The notes under the pieces are model-generated. The model was not told the DNA's origin. It saw nothing but the letters and a program-made list of their open reading frames with translations, and searched no databases. From Bacteroidales bacterium UBA6360 (GTDB lineage: Bacteria > Bacteroidota > Bacteroidia > Bacteroidales > UBA932), in assembly GCA_002440085.1 (NCBI GenBank), contig DJRM01000047.1:1-46435 (forward strand): a stretch of 46,435 nt of DNA, given 5' to 3'. Numbering within the stretch: the stretch's first letter is position 1; every line of letters starts with the position of its first letter. The position numbers were made by a program, and so were the translations under genes. Shown here one piece after another: positions 13,655 through 23,062 of the stretch.

Positions 13655-16600
13655 ATGGCAACTCATTCTGACCGCATAAAGTTCCGCAGCACGGGCATTG
13701 TGTCCGCGCTGCGGATTGTTTTGTCCTGTACGGTGCTGCTCTGTGCCGGCAGAGAGACGGCGGCAGCGTTCAGAACGCCATATTTCAGCCATCTTTCCGT
13801 CGATGACGGGCTGTCTCAGAGCACAGTCTTCTCGATTTGCCAGGACAGTTCAGGGTTCATGTGGTTCGGGACAATGGACGGACTCAGCCGCTACGACGGC
13901 TACGAGTTCCGCGTGTGGAGAAATTCTCCTTCAGACACCACGTCATTGTCTTCCGACATAGTCAACTGTGTTTTTGCCGACATGTCGGGACGCGTCTGGG
14001 CAGGAACGTCGGACGGGCTGTCTCTCTACGACGCCGCTTCGGATTCGTTCCGCAACTATCATATAGGCGAAGTTACGGGGCTTGCCTCCGCCGACAACGG
14101 CGAGATGTATGTCTCGGCCGGCGGGCGGCTGATGGTTTTCAATCCGGCGACGGGAGGGATCCGGAGCGGCGGGCTTGGAGGTGGAGTGTGCCCGACTGCG
14201 CTGCGCCGTGACGGGGATGTGCTCTGGATAGCCACATTGGAAAGTGGTCTGTTCAGGTTGGACATTGACGGAGGTGAAATCAGGCTGGTTCCGGAATTCA
14301 CGTCGCGAAAGCGCATCATATCGGTTTTTTCCTATGGAGAGACCATCTGGATTGCCACTGAGGGCGACGGGCTGTGGTGTCTGTCGTTCGAAGGCCGGAC
14401 CTGTGCCGGAGCGGAGCGGTTCTCGCGGAAGGACGGACTTCCGTCAGATTTCGTGCGTTCGCTTGCGGCCGATGATTCCGGGAGGCTATGGGCCGGAACC
14501 TACGGCGGTCTGTGCATCCTTGAGGACGGGGCATTCAATCCTGTTTTCAGCGATAATTTTCGGGAAGGGGCTTTGTCACAGAACTCCGTGAGGAGCATCT
14601 GCAGGGACAACCAGGGAGGGATGTGGCTCGGAACCTATTACGGCGGGGTGAACTATTGGCATCCGCTGCGCAACCACTTCCATGCGCTTCGCCGTCAGCC
14701 ATATCCGAACTCACTGAATGACAATGTGGTCAACTGCATGGCGGAAGACTCTCGCGGTCGGGTGTGGATTGGAACGAACACCGGGGGCGTGAACTGCTGG
14801 GACAGCTCGCGGGGGACTTTTCGACACTATCCCATGCGTTCTTCAGGCGCGAATGCTCCCGGCTCCGATGATGTCAAGGCCATCTGGGTCGACGACGCTG
14901 CCGGAAAGGTCTATGTCGGAGCACATGCCGGCGGTCTGTCCTGTATAGGCATCGATTCCGGTCTGGTGACGACATTTGCCTCAGAAAACCGATCGGGTGG
15001 GGCAAGGCCATTGGATGTCTATTCCATAATCCCCGTTCCGAACTCTTCGCTGCTGTTGCTCGGGACGCTTGACGGGGTGCGGCTGTTTGACCGGAAGACC
15101 GGCAGAGTCTCCGTTCCCGAGTTTTCTGACGAGGCGAAGTCCTCTGCGATGAACTCCGCGCGGGCTATGCTTCTTGACTCCGAAGGCCGGCTCTGGGCAG
15201 GAGGCGGCAACGGGCTCTCGGTCTATACATTTTCAGACGGACGTCTTTCGCTTTGCCCTGACATTGAAGTTCCCTCCGGTCTGTATGTCCACAGTTTTCT
15301 CGAATTTCCGGGCAATTCTGTCTATGTCGGCACACGCGAGGGACTTCTGTGCTTCAGCCTTTCAGGCGGAGAGCTGACGCGCTACACTGCCCCCGACGCT
15401 CTTCCGAGCAACATCGTGGATGCTCTTGAGGCTGACGACTACGGGATGGTGTGGGTAAGCACGGACAGGGGGCTGTGCCGCATTAATCCATATACGGCTT
15501 CGTCCCGCAGCTTCAGCGTCGAAGACGGACTTTCCTGCAGCCAGTTCAACCCTAATTCGAGCCTGCGGCGGCGTGACGGCGAGATTCTTTTCGGCGGGGT
15601 GGACGGCATAACTTTCTTCAGTCCGGAACTTTTTTCGGAGAATCCGTATTCCCCGCCGCCGGTGCTCACGGATTTCCGTCTGTCAGGGAAGTATGCGTCC
15701 GAGCGCGTGAGCCTTACGGGCAATGAAATAGTCCTTTCGCACGACAGAAATTCTTTCTCCATATCCTTCTCTGTTCCGAACTATCTTTCCTCGCATCATG
15801 ACACGTTTGCCTATATCCTTGACGGTCACGACAATGACTGGACTTATACGGATTCCGGACGGACGGCCTCGTGGTCGAATCTGCCTCATGGAGAATACGT
15901 CTTCATGCTGAAATCCGCCAACAACGACGGAAAATGGTGCGAGTCTCCTGTGATGCTCAGGATAAATGTGCGTCCGGTCTGGTATAGGACTGTCCCGGCA
16001 TTGGCGCTCTTCGGCTTTCTGGCCGCGCTGGCTCTTGCGGCGGTGTATCTTGTGATTGTGCGGCGCAAGGACAAGCAGAAAAAGGAGGAACTCGGCATTC
16101 AGGAGAAGATTCATCAGGAGGAGCTCCAGCAGATGAAGACGCGCTTCTTCATAAACATCTCCCATGAGATGCGCACGCCCCTGATGCTGATAGTCAATCC
16201 TTTGGAGGAGATGATTGCCCGCAGCAACGACCTCTGGATGCGCCGGCGGCTGAAATATCTCGACCGCAACGCCCGCCGTCTGCTGCATCTCGTGAACCAG
16301 CTCATCGACTATCGGCGTGCCGAACTCGGCGTGTTCCGGCTCAGCGTGCGTCCCGAGCCTGTGATGAAGATAATCCGCGAAAACTGGTCCTATTATGAGG
16401 TTCTTGCGCAGAAGAAGAAACTGAAGTATCGCCTGGAATCCTCTATAGGTGACGATGTGACGGCTCTGGCGGATGCCCAATATATCGAACTCATTCTGAA
16501 TAACCTTCTTTCCAATGCCTTCAAGTACACGGACGAAGGGATCGTGACTCTTGCCGCATCGCTTTCTTCGGAGGATCTTGTGTTGCAAGTCTCGGACACC

Positions 16601-17677
16601 GGAGCCGGCATCCCGAAGGACAGGCAGGCACAGATTTTCGAGCGGTTCTATCAGGTGGAACGCGACAACATTGGCGGCGGCATAGGTCTTTCTCTCGTGA
16701 AGAGACTTGTGGAGCTTCATCACGGAAGGATAGAACTTGACAGCGAACCTGGGCGCGGTTCCACGTTCACCGTGCACATTCCGCAGTTGCCGTCAGCCTA
16801 TTCTGCGGATGAACTTGGCGGTGTCCGGGAAGCGCATCCGGCAAATGCAAAGGATCGTTATCTTCTTGACGCTGACGATGCGGAGATTCCTGCCGAGGCC
16901 GGTGTAGTCTCCGCTGCGGAAGAGGCCGGCGGCTCGCTGCTGATTGTGGAGGACAACGAGGACATTGCCGCCTATCTCCGCGAGGCTCTTTCCGACAGCT
17001 TTGAAATCAGGCTTGCCGCAAACGGAGTGGAGGCTCTTGCTGCTGTCGGCGATTCCGTTCCGGACTTGGTGATCACGGATTTGAACATGCCGGTCATGGA
17101 CGGGCTCAAGCTATGCTCTCGGCTCAAGCAGAATGTCGAGACATCGGACATCCCTATCATAATCATTTCATCAAGCACGGATTCCAAGGATCAGCTCTCG
17201 GCGTTCAAGGCCGGGGCTGACGATTACATTTCAAAGCCTTTCCCCCTCGCTGTCCTTCAGGCTAAAGTCCGCAATATGCTGCGCACAAGGGCAAGAGTGA
17301 TGGACAAGGCCGCGAAGTCTTCGGAACTGGAATCCGGAAGAGCCGGGCTTTCCGCATACGATGAGGAACTTCTCTCCAAGGCGGCCGCAATCGTGGAGAA
17401 GAACATGGACAACGCAGACTTCTCCACTGCCGACTTCGCCGCCGAGATGGGCATGTCACGCTCGAATCTGCATCTTAAGCTGAAGGCTCTCACAGGCGAG
17501 TCCGCCCTCGACTTCATCCGTCGCATACGTTTCAAGGAGGCCTGCCGCCTGCTCAAGGACGGCCGCTATTCCATTTCCGTAATCAGTGACCTCGTCGGCT
17601 TCAACAGCCCGTCCTACTTCGCCACCTGCTTCAAGCGCTACATGGGCTGCCTCCCGACCGAATGGGGCAAGCGGTAG
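13655..17677 (+). CDS. Hybrid two-component system sensor-regulator (HTCS)
   Basis: A 1340-aa protein combining sensor and regulator, typical of Bacteroidota polysaccharide loci. In order: a signal/anchor segment (about 15-38); propeller repeats to about residue 700 (recurring G-x-x-W-x-G-T-x-x-G-L); a Y_Y_Y domain (about 705-775); a membrane helix (about 781-803); HisKA with phospho-acceptor His837 in ISHEMRTP; HATPase with an NLLSNAFKYT N-box and DTGAGIPKD; a receiver domain with Asp1142 in VITDLNMPVMDG; and a C-terminal AraC helix-turn-helix (about 1245-1340). It should sense a periplasmic glycan fragment, here probably a heparin/heparan disaccharide, and activate the lyase and SusCD operons. 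It ends at a repeat-rich region before the AAA ATPase gene. Confidence 0.95.
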   Translation: MATHSDRIKFRSTGIVSALRIVLSCTVLLCAGRETAAAFRTPYFSHLSVDDGLSQSTVFSICQDSSGFMWFGTMDGLSRYDGYEFRVWRNSPSDTTSLSSDIVNCVFADMSGRVWAGTSDGLSLYDAASDSFRNYHIGEVTGLASADNGEMYVSAGGRLMVFNPATGGIRSGGLGGGVCPTALRRDGDVLWIATLESGLFRLDIDGGEIRLVPEFTSRKRIISVFSYGETIWIATEGDGLWCLSFEGRTCAGAERFSRKDGLPSDFVRSLAADDSGRLWAGTYGGLCILEDGAFNPVFSDNFREGALSQNSVRSICRDNQGGMWLGTYYGGVNYWHPLRNHFHALRRQPYPNSLNDNVVNCMAEDSRGRVWIGTNTGGVNCWDSSRGTFRHYPMRSSGANAPGSDDVKAIWVDDAAGKVYVGAHAGGLSCIGIDSGLVTTFASENRSGGARPLDVYSIIPVPNSSLLLLGTLDGVRLFDRKTGRVSVPEFSDEAKSSAMNSARAMLLDSEGRLWAGGGNGLSVYTFSDGRLSLCPDIEVPSGLYVHSFLEFPGNSVYVGTREGLLCFSLSGGELTRYTAPDALPSNIVDALEADDYGMVWVSTDRGLCRINPYTASSRSFSVEDGLSCSQFNPNSSLRRRDGEILFGGVDGITFFSPELFSENPYSPPPVLTDFRLSGKYASERVSLTGNEIVLSHDRNSFSISFSVPNYLSSHHDTFAYILDGHDNDWTYTDSGRTASWSNLPHGEYVFMLKSANNDGKWCESPVMLRINVRPVWYRTVPALALFGFLAALALAAVYLVIVRRKDKQKKEELGIQEKIHQEELQQMKTRFFINISHEMRTPLMLIVNPLEEMIARSNDLWMRRRLKYLDRNARRLLHLVNQLIDYRRAELGVFRLSVRPEPVMKIIRENWSYYEVLAQKKKLKYRLESSIGDDVTALADAQYIELILNNLLSNAFKYTDEGIVTLAASLSSEDLVLQVSDTGAGIPKDRQAQIFERFYQVERDNIGGGIGLSLVKRLVELHHGRIELDSEPGRGSTFTVHIPQLPSAYSADELGGVREAHPANAKDRYLLDADDAEIPAEAGVVSAAEEAGGSLLIVEDNEDIAAYLREALSDSFEIRLAANGVEALAAVGDSVPDLVITDLNMPVMDGLKLCSRLKQNVETSDIPIIIISSSTDSKDQLSAFKAGADDYISKPFPLAVLQAKVRNMLRTRARVMDKAAKSSELESGRAGLSAYDEELLSKAAAIVEKNMDNADFSTADFAAEMGMSRSNLHLKLKALTGESALDFIRRIRFKEACRLLKDGRYSISVISDLVGFNSPSYFATCFKRYMGCLPTEWGKR

Positions 17678-17679
17678 AG

Positions 17680-17797
17680 TTAGCGCAGAAAATCCAGGCA
17701 TTTTCTGCGCTAATACCCCTAAAAATGCTACTTAGCGCAGAAAATATTCGGATTATTTGCGCAAATGTCTCTAAAAACCTATCTTTGCGCAGAAAAT
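17680..17797. repeat. GCGCAGAAAAT repeat cluster upstream of the AAA ATPase
   Basis: TTAGCGCAGAAAAT occurs at 17680-17693, as its exact complement at 17700-17713 (a perfect 14-bp hairpin with a 6-nt loop), and again at 17732-17745. TTTGCGCAGAAAAT is at 17784-17797. The palindrome TTTGCGCAAA is at 17756-17765. The last copy overlaps the -7 promoter box. The hairpin starts 3 nt after the sensor stop codon and may also terminate its transcript, although no T-run follows. Confidence 0.75.
17780..17787 (+). promoter_or_regulatory. -7 promoter box (TATCTTTG) of the AAA ATPase gene
   Basis: A perfect TAnnTTTG match, 19 nt upstream of the ATG at 17807. It overlaps the TTTGCGCAGAAAAT repeat, so a protein bound there would block or modulate the promoter. 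Confidence 0.65.
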
Positions 17798-17806
17798 CTA
17801 TATGTC

Positions 17807-19252
17807 ATGAAAGAAAAGTTGATAGGCAGAAAGGCTGAAACAGAGAAACTTGAGTCATATCTTGCGTCTGAGCGTTCTGAGTTTATCGCGGTCTATGGTC
17901 GGCGACGCGTTGGAAAGACATTTTTGGTACGGAAGGTGTGCGACGATAATTTCGCGTTTTATGTGACGGGCATTAACAATGCCTCAAAGATGGATCAGCT
18001 GACTAATTTTGCCGTGGCGATTCAGCGTTGTTTCGGGACAGATGCGGTAAATGTTCCTGAAAATTGGATTCTGGCATTTAATGAACTTTCACAACACCTT
18101 GAGCGACTGCCCAGTGGTACAAAAGTCATATTCATAGATGAACTGCCGTGGATGGACAAGGCAAAATCCGGGTTCATACCTGCATTGGAAACATTCTGGA
18201 ATGGCTGGGCCTCACGTAGGGAGGACATAAAACTGATAGTCTGCGGTTCGGCAACGTCATGGATGATAAGCAATCTCATCAACAGCAGAGGCGGTCTACA
18301 TGGTCGTCTTACGCACAGAATGCTCGTTGAACCATTTGATTTGAACGAATGTGAGAATTATTTTGAATATTATGGTTTCCGCTATTCCCGCAGGCAAATC
18401 GCGGAATGTTATATGGTTATGGGCGGCATACCATATTATTTCTCTCTGATGGACAAGTCTTTGAGTCTTGCGCAGAATGTGGATATGCTTTTTTTCTCCG
18501 ATGATTCTGAATTGAAGAATGAGTTTTCCGCATTGTATAGGGCTTTGTTCAAAAAGCCTGAACCATATATCGCTGTGGTCACAGCTTTGTCGGAGGTCGG
18601 TAAGGGAATGACGCGCCGTGCATTGCTTGAGACCACGGGGCTGACGGACAACGGAGCGTTCAGCAAGGTGCTCGAAGAATTGGAACAGTGCGGATTTATA
18701 CGAAGTTACCTTCCGATAGATGTTCTTTCGGGGCAGAAGGCGCGAATCCCGAGGGACACACTTTTCCAACTTGTTGATTTCTTCACATTGTTCTATTTCA
18801 CATTCATCGCGAAAAATCGCTACCATGATGCGCAGTTCTGGCTACATTCGATGAACAGTCCCGTCCACAACACATGGGCAGGACTTGCATTTGAAAAACT
18901 GTGTCTTGCTCACCTGCCTCAGATGAAGCGGTGTCTTGGAATTTCGGGTGTTCAGACTAATGTCTGTTCATGGACAGGACATGGGACTTCAGGAAAGGCC
19001 CAGATTGATTTGCTTATTGACAGGAAAGACGATACCATCAATTTGTGTGAAATGAAATACTCGCGGACCGAATATGAGATAGACTCGGATGAAGAGACCC
19101 GGCTACAGCGTCGCATTGATGTTTTCCAGGCTGAGACCGGTACTCAAAAATCTATTATCCTGACATTTGTCACTCCAGTAGGACTTAAGCGCAATTCCCA
19201 TAGTGATATAGTGCAGAGTATCATTGTCCTTGATGACTTGTTCGCTCAGTAA
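17807..19252 (+). CDS. AAA ATPase with C-terminal nuclease-like domain (DUF234 type)
   Basis: A 481-aa protein starting MKEKLIGRKAE; the longer frame from 17765 would begin inside the promoter. Walker A is GRRRVGKT (about residue 35), Walker B is VIFIDELPWMD. A winged-helix region lies around 260-320 (MTRRALLETTGLTDNGAFSK). The C-terminus resembles a PD-(D/E)xK nuclease fold, with IDLLID then CEMKYS. This architecture matches the archaeal-type ATPase/DUF234 group, which is widespread, patchily distributed and of unclear function. It is AT-richer than its neighbours, has its own promoter with repeats, and lies between the sensor and the operons it should regulate. It is probably an accessory insertion unrelated to glycan breakdown. 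Confidence 0.85.
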   Translation: MKEKLIGRKAETEKLESYLASERSEFIAVYGRRRVGKTFLVRKVCDDNFAFYVTGINNASKMDQLTNFAVAIQRCFGTDAVNVPENWILAFNELSQHLERLPSGTKVIFIDELPWMDKAKSGFIPALETFWNGWASRREDIKLIVCGSATSWMISNLINSRGGLHGRLTHRMLVEPFDLNECENYFEYYGFRYSRRQIAECYMVMGGIPYYFSLMDKSLSLAQNVDMLFFSDDSELKNEFSALYRALFKKPEPYIAVVTALSEVGKGMTRRALLETTGLTDNGAFSKVLEELEQCGFIRSYLPIDVLSGQKARIPRDTLFQLVDFFTLFYFTFIAKNRYHDAQFWLHSMNSPVHNTWAGLAFEKLCLAHLPQMKRCLGISGVQTNVCSWTGHGTSGKAQIDLLIDRKDDTINLCEMKYSRTEYEIDSDEETRLQRRIDVFQAETGTQKSIILTFVTPVGLKRNSHSDIVQSIIVLDDLFAQ

Positions 19253-19271
19253 AAATCCGCAATATTCATTG

Positions 19272-19307
19272 CGTACTGTGGATCTTTACGCAATTTTGCG
19301 CAGTACG
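19272..19307. terminator. Nested dyad between convergent genes
   Basis: CGTACTG (19272-19278) and CAGTACG (19301-19307) are complementary, and CGCAA/TTGCG lies between them. It separates the AAA ATPase gene from the convergent lyase gene and may terminate both. It also contains TTTGCGCAG, the same 9-mer as in the ATPase promoter repeat. Confidence 0.4.
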
Positions 19308-19313
19308 ATGATG

Positions 19314-21527
19314 TTACTGAGGAATGTTCAGCGTGTATGTCTTGGTGCCTACTGTGACTTCCATGGCGTTTTCGGAGATGAAGGAGGCCTCTGCCGCCGG
19401 GGCTGAGGATGCGGCGGTCACGGGGAGGATGACGGTTATGAACCTTACCGGTGCGCCTTCTGTCTTTGGATGGGATATGCTGACGCACGGGCGCTCGGTT
19501 TTCATGCCTATGGCGTCGGAAGTCCAGGACGTTGATGTCGTGGCGGTCCAGTCGCCTGACGGGGCTGTGTTATTGTTTCCGTTGAAACAGAATGTCTTGA
19601 ACATCATGTTGTTGGCGTCGGGGAATGCCGTCGTCGCGGTGAAAGAATGTCCGTCCCGAGCGTAGGTGACTATGCTTTGTGGCGTCTGGCTGTCAGATTC
19701 CGGCTTGCAGAAATGCCAGTGGACGGCGACGTTTCCGGTTGCCGTGCCTATGCCTGCGTCCGCGATGACGAAGAAGTCGCTGTCCTTGACGTGGAACACA
19801 GTGCGCTCATGACGCAGGGCAGGGTAGGATTGGTTGCCTGTGCGGACGGCATCGTAGAGGTCTGAGTGGCTCTCGGCGATGAACTTTCCGAGCATGTTGT
19901 TATCGGAGATTGTCGCCTCGTCCAGAGTTAGTGTGTTGTGGTTTTTCGTGGCTCTGAACTCGTCGCGGACGGCATTGTCCGCGGCGCTTCCTCCATAAGT
20001 GTAGACTCCGGCATCCGGCAGAAAATGGCGACCGTCGCGATAGAGTCCAACAGTCCCGTTGTCAGGCTGGCAGTGCCACCACTTTTCCTCGTTATGGTTG
20101 TTCTTGAGAATCAGCATCATGTCCTGCTCTGTCCATCCGCTGCGGAACATGAACCAGCCGGACTTGCGGTATGCCGTGAAATTTTCTTTCGGCGAGCTGC
20201 CTTGTAACCTGCCTGTCCACATCCAAAGAAATGTCATGTCATCCGGGAAAAGGTCGCTGTATTCCGTGAAATTTCTCTTTAGAACGCGAGGTGTCCAGCT
20301 TACGGAGCTGACATCGTTGAAATTGTCAATCGAGTAGTCCGGATAGACAATGTCCCGCACGAAAGTGCAGGCCGAATGGAGACGGCTGACAAAGTCGCCG
20401 GGGAGCAGGCTTTCCTTGCCGTTGAGAACCGCGAGCGTGTGCATCCGGTTGAAGACCGAAATCACGGATATGTGGTAACTCGGATCCATTTCGTTCTGCA
20501 CGCCGTCATCCGCGAACTGAATGTTGCTCTGGGTGGATATGTCTCGGATGGAATCGCTTTCCCAGTCTACGGACTTTGCAAACTCGGGCAGGAGGACAGC
20601 CGCCGTCCACACTGCCTGCACTTCAAACTGCCGGTGGTTGCTCGCTTCCTTGTAGTAGGTGTTGGCGCGGATACACTCGACGGTGTCATAGAGAGATGCC
20701 AGCACATGCGTGAGCGCCTCTGGAGTGAAGGCTTCAGACCGGAGGCAGCGGTCAATCACATTGATGTAGACGGATAGTCTCTCCGTGGCCTGCAGATCTG
20801 TCCAATGATCCCGAAGACTGTGATTGGACGGAATTGCATAATTCCCGCTTTCCGCTCCGGGGCAGGGGAATGTCTTCAGCCAGTCGGAATAGACTTCCAG
20901 AATTGTCCTGACGTACTTCTCGTCTCCCGTGGCTGCGTAGGCCTTTGCCTGCGGTTCAATCCACTGGTGGCGGTGCTTCTGTATCGCGAACTGCCTTTCT
21001 GTCGTCGGTGTCGTTTCCCAGTCAATGCTTCCGTCCGGTGCCATGAATGACCAGAATACAGGCAGACCCGTAGCCGGGTCAGTGCTTTCCGAGTAGTTCG
21101 TCACATAGAATCTGTAGCCATTCTCCTTCAGAGCTTGTTCTGCAATGTTCTTTTCTGATGCGGACAGCGTGACAGACGCATTCGGTTCAACGTCCGGATT
21201 TACTACTGTGCCGCGTCCGTTCAGCCAATATTCCTTGAGCGCTTCGGCCGCAAGGTACAGGTGTCCCGCCTCATATTCTGTCCTTACCGTCTCAAGCCCG
21301 CCCCTGCTGAGGTCAAGGAGTATGAACAGCCTTTCGTTCACGCCCTCGTCCCGAGGATCTTGTTCTTTATCAGGATCTTCCGGCCCGTCAGGCTTCTCCT
21401 TGTCATGGTCAACGACTTCCGATGGATCTTGCGGCGTGTCATCTGGTTGTATTACCTCCGGAGCACAAGACAAAACAGCAGCGGCGGCAAGCGCCGCCAC
21501 TGCAAGAATATGAGGTTGCCTTTTCAT
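19314..21527 (-). CDS. PL12-type heparan sulfate lyase lipoprotein
   Basis: A 737-aa protein with a lipoprotein signal (Cys21 in VLSC), then an acidic, proline-rich linker (about 22-62) typical of surface-tethered enzymes. An alpha-toroid domain follows (about 65-400) with NHRQFEVQAVWTAAVLLPEF and MDPSYHISV, then a beta-sandwich (about 410-737) with WWHCQPDNGTVGLY and GRHFLPDAG. The Asn, Tyr and His in these motifs correspond to the proposed catalytic residues of heparinase III/PL12 enzymes. It should cleave low-sulfated heparan by beta-elimination, producing unsaturated uronates. It ends the minus-strand operon, 8 nt after the fimbrillin-like gene. The long acidic linker suggests surface display. 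Confidence 0.88.
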   Translation of the reverse strand: MKRQPHILAVAALAAAAVLSCAPEVIQPDDTPQDPSEVVDHDKEKPDGPEDPDKEQDPRDEGVNERLFILLDLSRGGLETVRTEYEAGHLYLAAEALKEYWLNGRGTVVNPDVEPNASVTLSASEKNIAEQALKENGYRFYVTNYSESTDPATGLPVFWSFMAPDGSIDWETTPTTERQFAIQKHRHQWIEPQAKAYAATGDEKYVRTILEVYSDWLKTFPCPGAESGNYAIPSNHSLRDHWTDLQATERLSVYINVIDRCLRSEAFTPEALTHVLASLYDTVECIRANTYYKEASNHRQFEVQAVWTAAVLLPEFAKSVDWESDSIRDISTQSNIQFADDGVQNEMDPSYHISVISVFNRMHTLAVLNGKESLLPGDFVSRLHSACTFVRDIVYPDYSIDNFNDVSSVSWTPRVLKRNFTEYSDLFPDDMTFLWMWTGRLQGSSPKENFTAYRKSGWFMFRSGWTEQDMMLILKNNHNEEKWWHCQPDNGTVGLYRDGRHFLPDAGVYTYGGSAADNAVRDEFRATKNHNTLTLDEATISDNNMLGKFIAESHSDLYDAVRTGNQSYPALRHERTVFHVKDSDFFVIADAGIGTATGNVAVHWHFCKPESDSQTPQSIVTYARDGHSFTATTAFPDANNMMFKTFCFNGNNNTAPSGDWTATTSTSWTSDAIGMKTERPCVSISHPKTEGAPVRFITVILPVTAASSAPAAEASFISENAMEVTVGTKTYTLNIPQ

Positions 21528-21535
21528 TACGCGAG

Positions 21536-23047
21536 TTAGTCCGCGATAGCGGCGGTTGTGGATTCTTGCGCTTCAGTGAAAAATAGCTGAGCCGCAGAAA
21601 TAGCGATTTCTGCATCAAAATAGCCGAATGTCAAATCAGATGATGCGTATGTTTCAGGAACTTCAAACTCGTCATATCCTCCATTTTTAGACAAATTGTC
21701 GAATGACATCAGCATACGACCAATTTCAGTATCTCCACTTTTTACAATGACGGAAACAGTCCTCGTGTTGCTAATTGTCTGAGCGCGTGGGTGCCCATAG
21801 AATCTGACTTTCTTTAATTTTTTCCCCTCAATTGCCGTATATTTCAAAGAACCGTTTGATGGTATTCTAAATGCGTTGGTGAAATATGAGTTCCCAACAT
21901 CTTTTAGCAGATTGCAGGCGTTTTTGCTCCATGGCTTTTCCTTGGTATTACTTCCGGCGACTGTATTGATATCCTGCTTGTTAAGATTTGTGAGAGTAGT
22001 GAAGTTGTAGAAATCTGTTGTCTCTGTACTGTATCCTTCTCCTGAAATATCAAAAGATAAAGTATTAATCTTGTCTGCAATAATTTGAAGTTCAGCAGTC
22101 GTAGCCACGGTTCTCGTTATTGTTTTTGTCGCGGTTGTCACAGAAACAGTGAGATTGCTCGCAGGAATGGTCGTCGGATTCACAATATACCATGTTGTAT
22201 AGCATTCATCTGTCTTCTTAAGCGGCTCTGTATACAATGTTGTAACGCCATTACCGACAGTGGATGAACCGATGGAACTTACTTTTGCCTCTTCATAATT
22301 ATTGCTGTGGTTGAAATAAGCAACTCCAGTCAGTGTTTGTTTTTGTTTGGCCTCTGCATCTGACCTTAATGTAACAGAATATATAGCTTCTTCGCCAAGA
22401 ATATTCCCGCTGTCTGTGATTGTCAGTTTTAGAGGAGTAAATACTCTTTTGAAGTGTATATCTGACATTTTGTCTGCCTTGTCAACGCCATATTGCGCTT
22501 CTCCAATATGGCAGTCCATTGTCGGGTCAAATGATAGAGACGAAGCCCCGTTTCCATTAAACTTGTGTAAGTTTTCTGGAAATTGAACCGAACTGAGCCT
22601 AAATGAATGTCCTGTTTTTGTGCTGTTTAGGGCATTTGTACTGGCGTGTGGAATAATGAAAAAATAATTGTATTTTGTTGCATTATCTATTTCCGCGTGT
22701 GAAAATTTCCAATTTCCTGATGTTTCAGCTTCTGCACCAGTAATGTTTTTGTTTTTTTCGTCCGTCGTCATAAGAGTGTTTAGGGGGCAATTCGAAGCAG
22801 GCGCGGTAACTCCCTCTGTGTATTTCCAATAATAGACAGACATATTCTCCAATTTGGTGAGATGAACACCGATGCCTTCTTCGTAGAGAGATTTCGAGAC
22901 GGTACCGTCAGACCATGACTCATCGGCAATTGTGACTGTCTTATGAATCTGGTTGTCCTGCTGTGGTGACGAGATATTTTCTTTCTGGCAGGAAATCATT
23001 GCGCTTAAGAACGCAGCGGAGCACAATATTATTGACTTCTTTTTCAT
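21536..23047 (-). CDS. Fimbrillin-like lipoprotein inside the glycan locus
   Basis: A 503-aa protein starting MKKKSIILC with a lipobox cysteine at 20 (AMISCQKEN). The start is fixed by an AAGGAGG site 9 nt upstream; a longer in-frame extension from 23152 overlaps the small gene in another frame and is rejected. Residues about 30-330 look fimbrillin-like (beta-rich, with FSHAEIDNATKYNYFFIIPH and FKRVFTPLKLTI). Residues about 345-500 form a separate beta-rich domain (FRIPSNGSLKYTAIEGKKLKK, FDNLSKNGGYDEFEVPE) that could bind glycan. The gene is AT-richer than the surrounding genes. Its place between SusD and a lyase suggests an extra surface glycan-binding protein, but no binding residues can be pointed to. 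Confidence 0.75.
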   Translation of the reverse strand: MKKKSIILCSAAFLSAMISCQKENISSPQQDNQIHKTVTIADESWSDGTVSKSLYEEGIGVHLTKLENMSVYYWKYTEGVTAPASNCPLNTLMTTDEKNKNITGAEAETSGNWKFSHAEIDNATKYNYFFIIPHASTNALNSTKTGHSFRLSSVQFPENLHKFNGNGASSLSFDPTMDCHIGEAQYGVDKADKMSDIHFKRVFTPLKLTITDSGNILGEEAIYSVTLRSDAEAKQKQTLTGVAYFNHSNNYEEAKVSSIGSSTVGNGVTTLYTEPLKKTDECYTTWYIVNPTTIPASNLTVSVTTATKTITRTVATTAELQIIADKINTLSFDISGEGYSTETTDFYNFTTLTNLNKQDINTVAGSNTKEKPWSKNACNLLKDVGNSYFTNAFRIPSNGSLKYTAIEGKKLKKVRFYGHPRAQTISNTRTVSVIVKSGDTEIGRMLMSFDNLSKNGGYDEFEVPETYASSDLTFGYFDAEIAISAAQLFFTEAQESTTAAIAD

Positions 23048-23055
23048 GGTAATTT

Positions 23056-23062
23056 CCTCCTT
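23056..23062 (-). promoter_or_regulatory. Strong ribosome binding site AAGGAGG
   Basis: AAGGAGG lies 8 nt before the ATG at 23047 and overlaps the stop codon of the small gene (TAA, 23061-23063). Strong Shine-Dalgarno sites are uncommon in Bacteroidota, so this one fixes the start and suggests coupled translation. Confidence 0.7.

Noticed and set aside
15683..16777. A 364-aa minus-strand open frame opposite the hybrid sensor
   Set aside because: It is antisense to the histidine kinase region, whose motifs are unambiguous in the plus frame.
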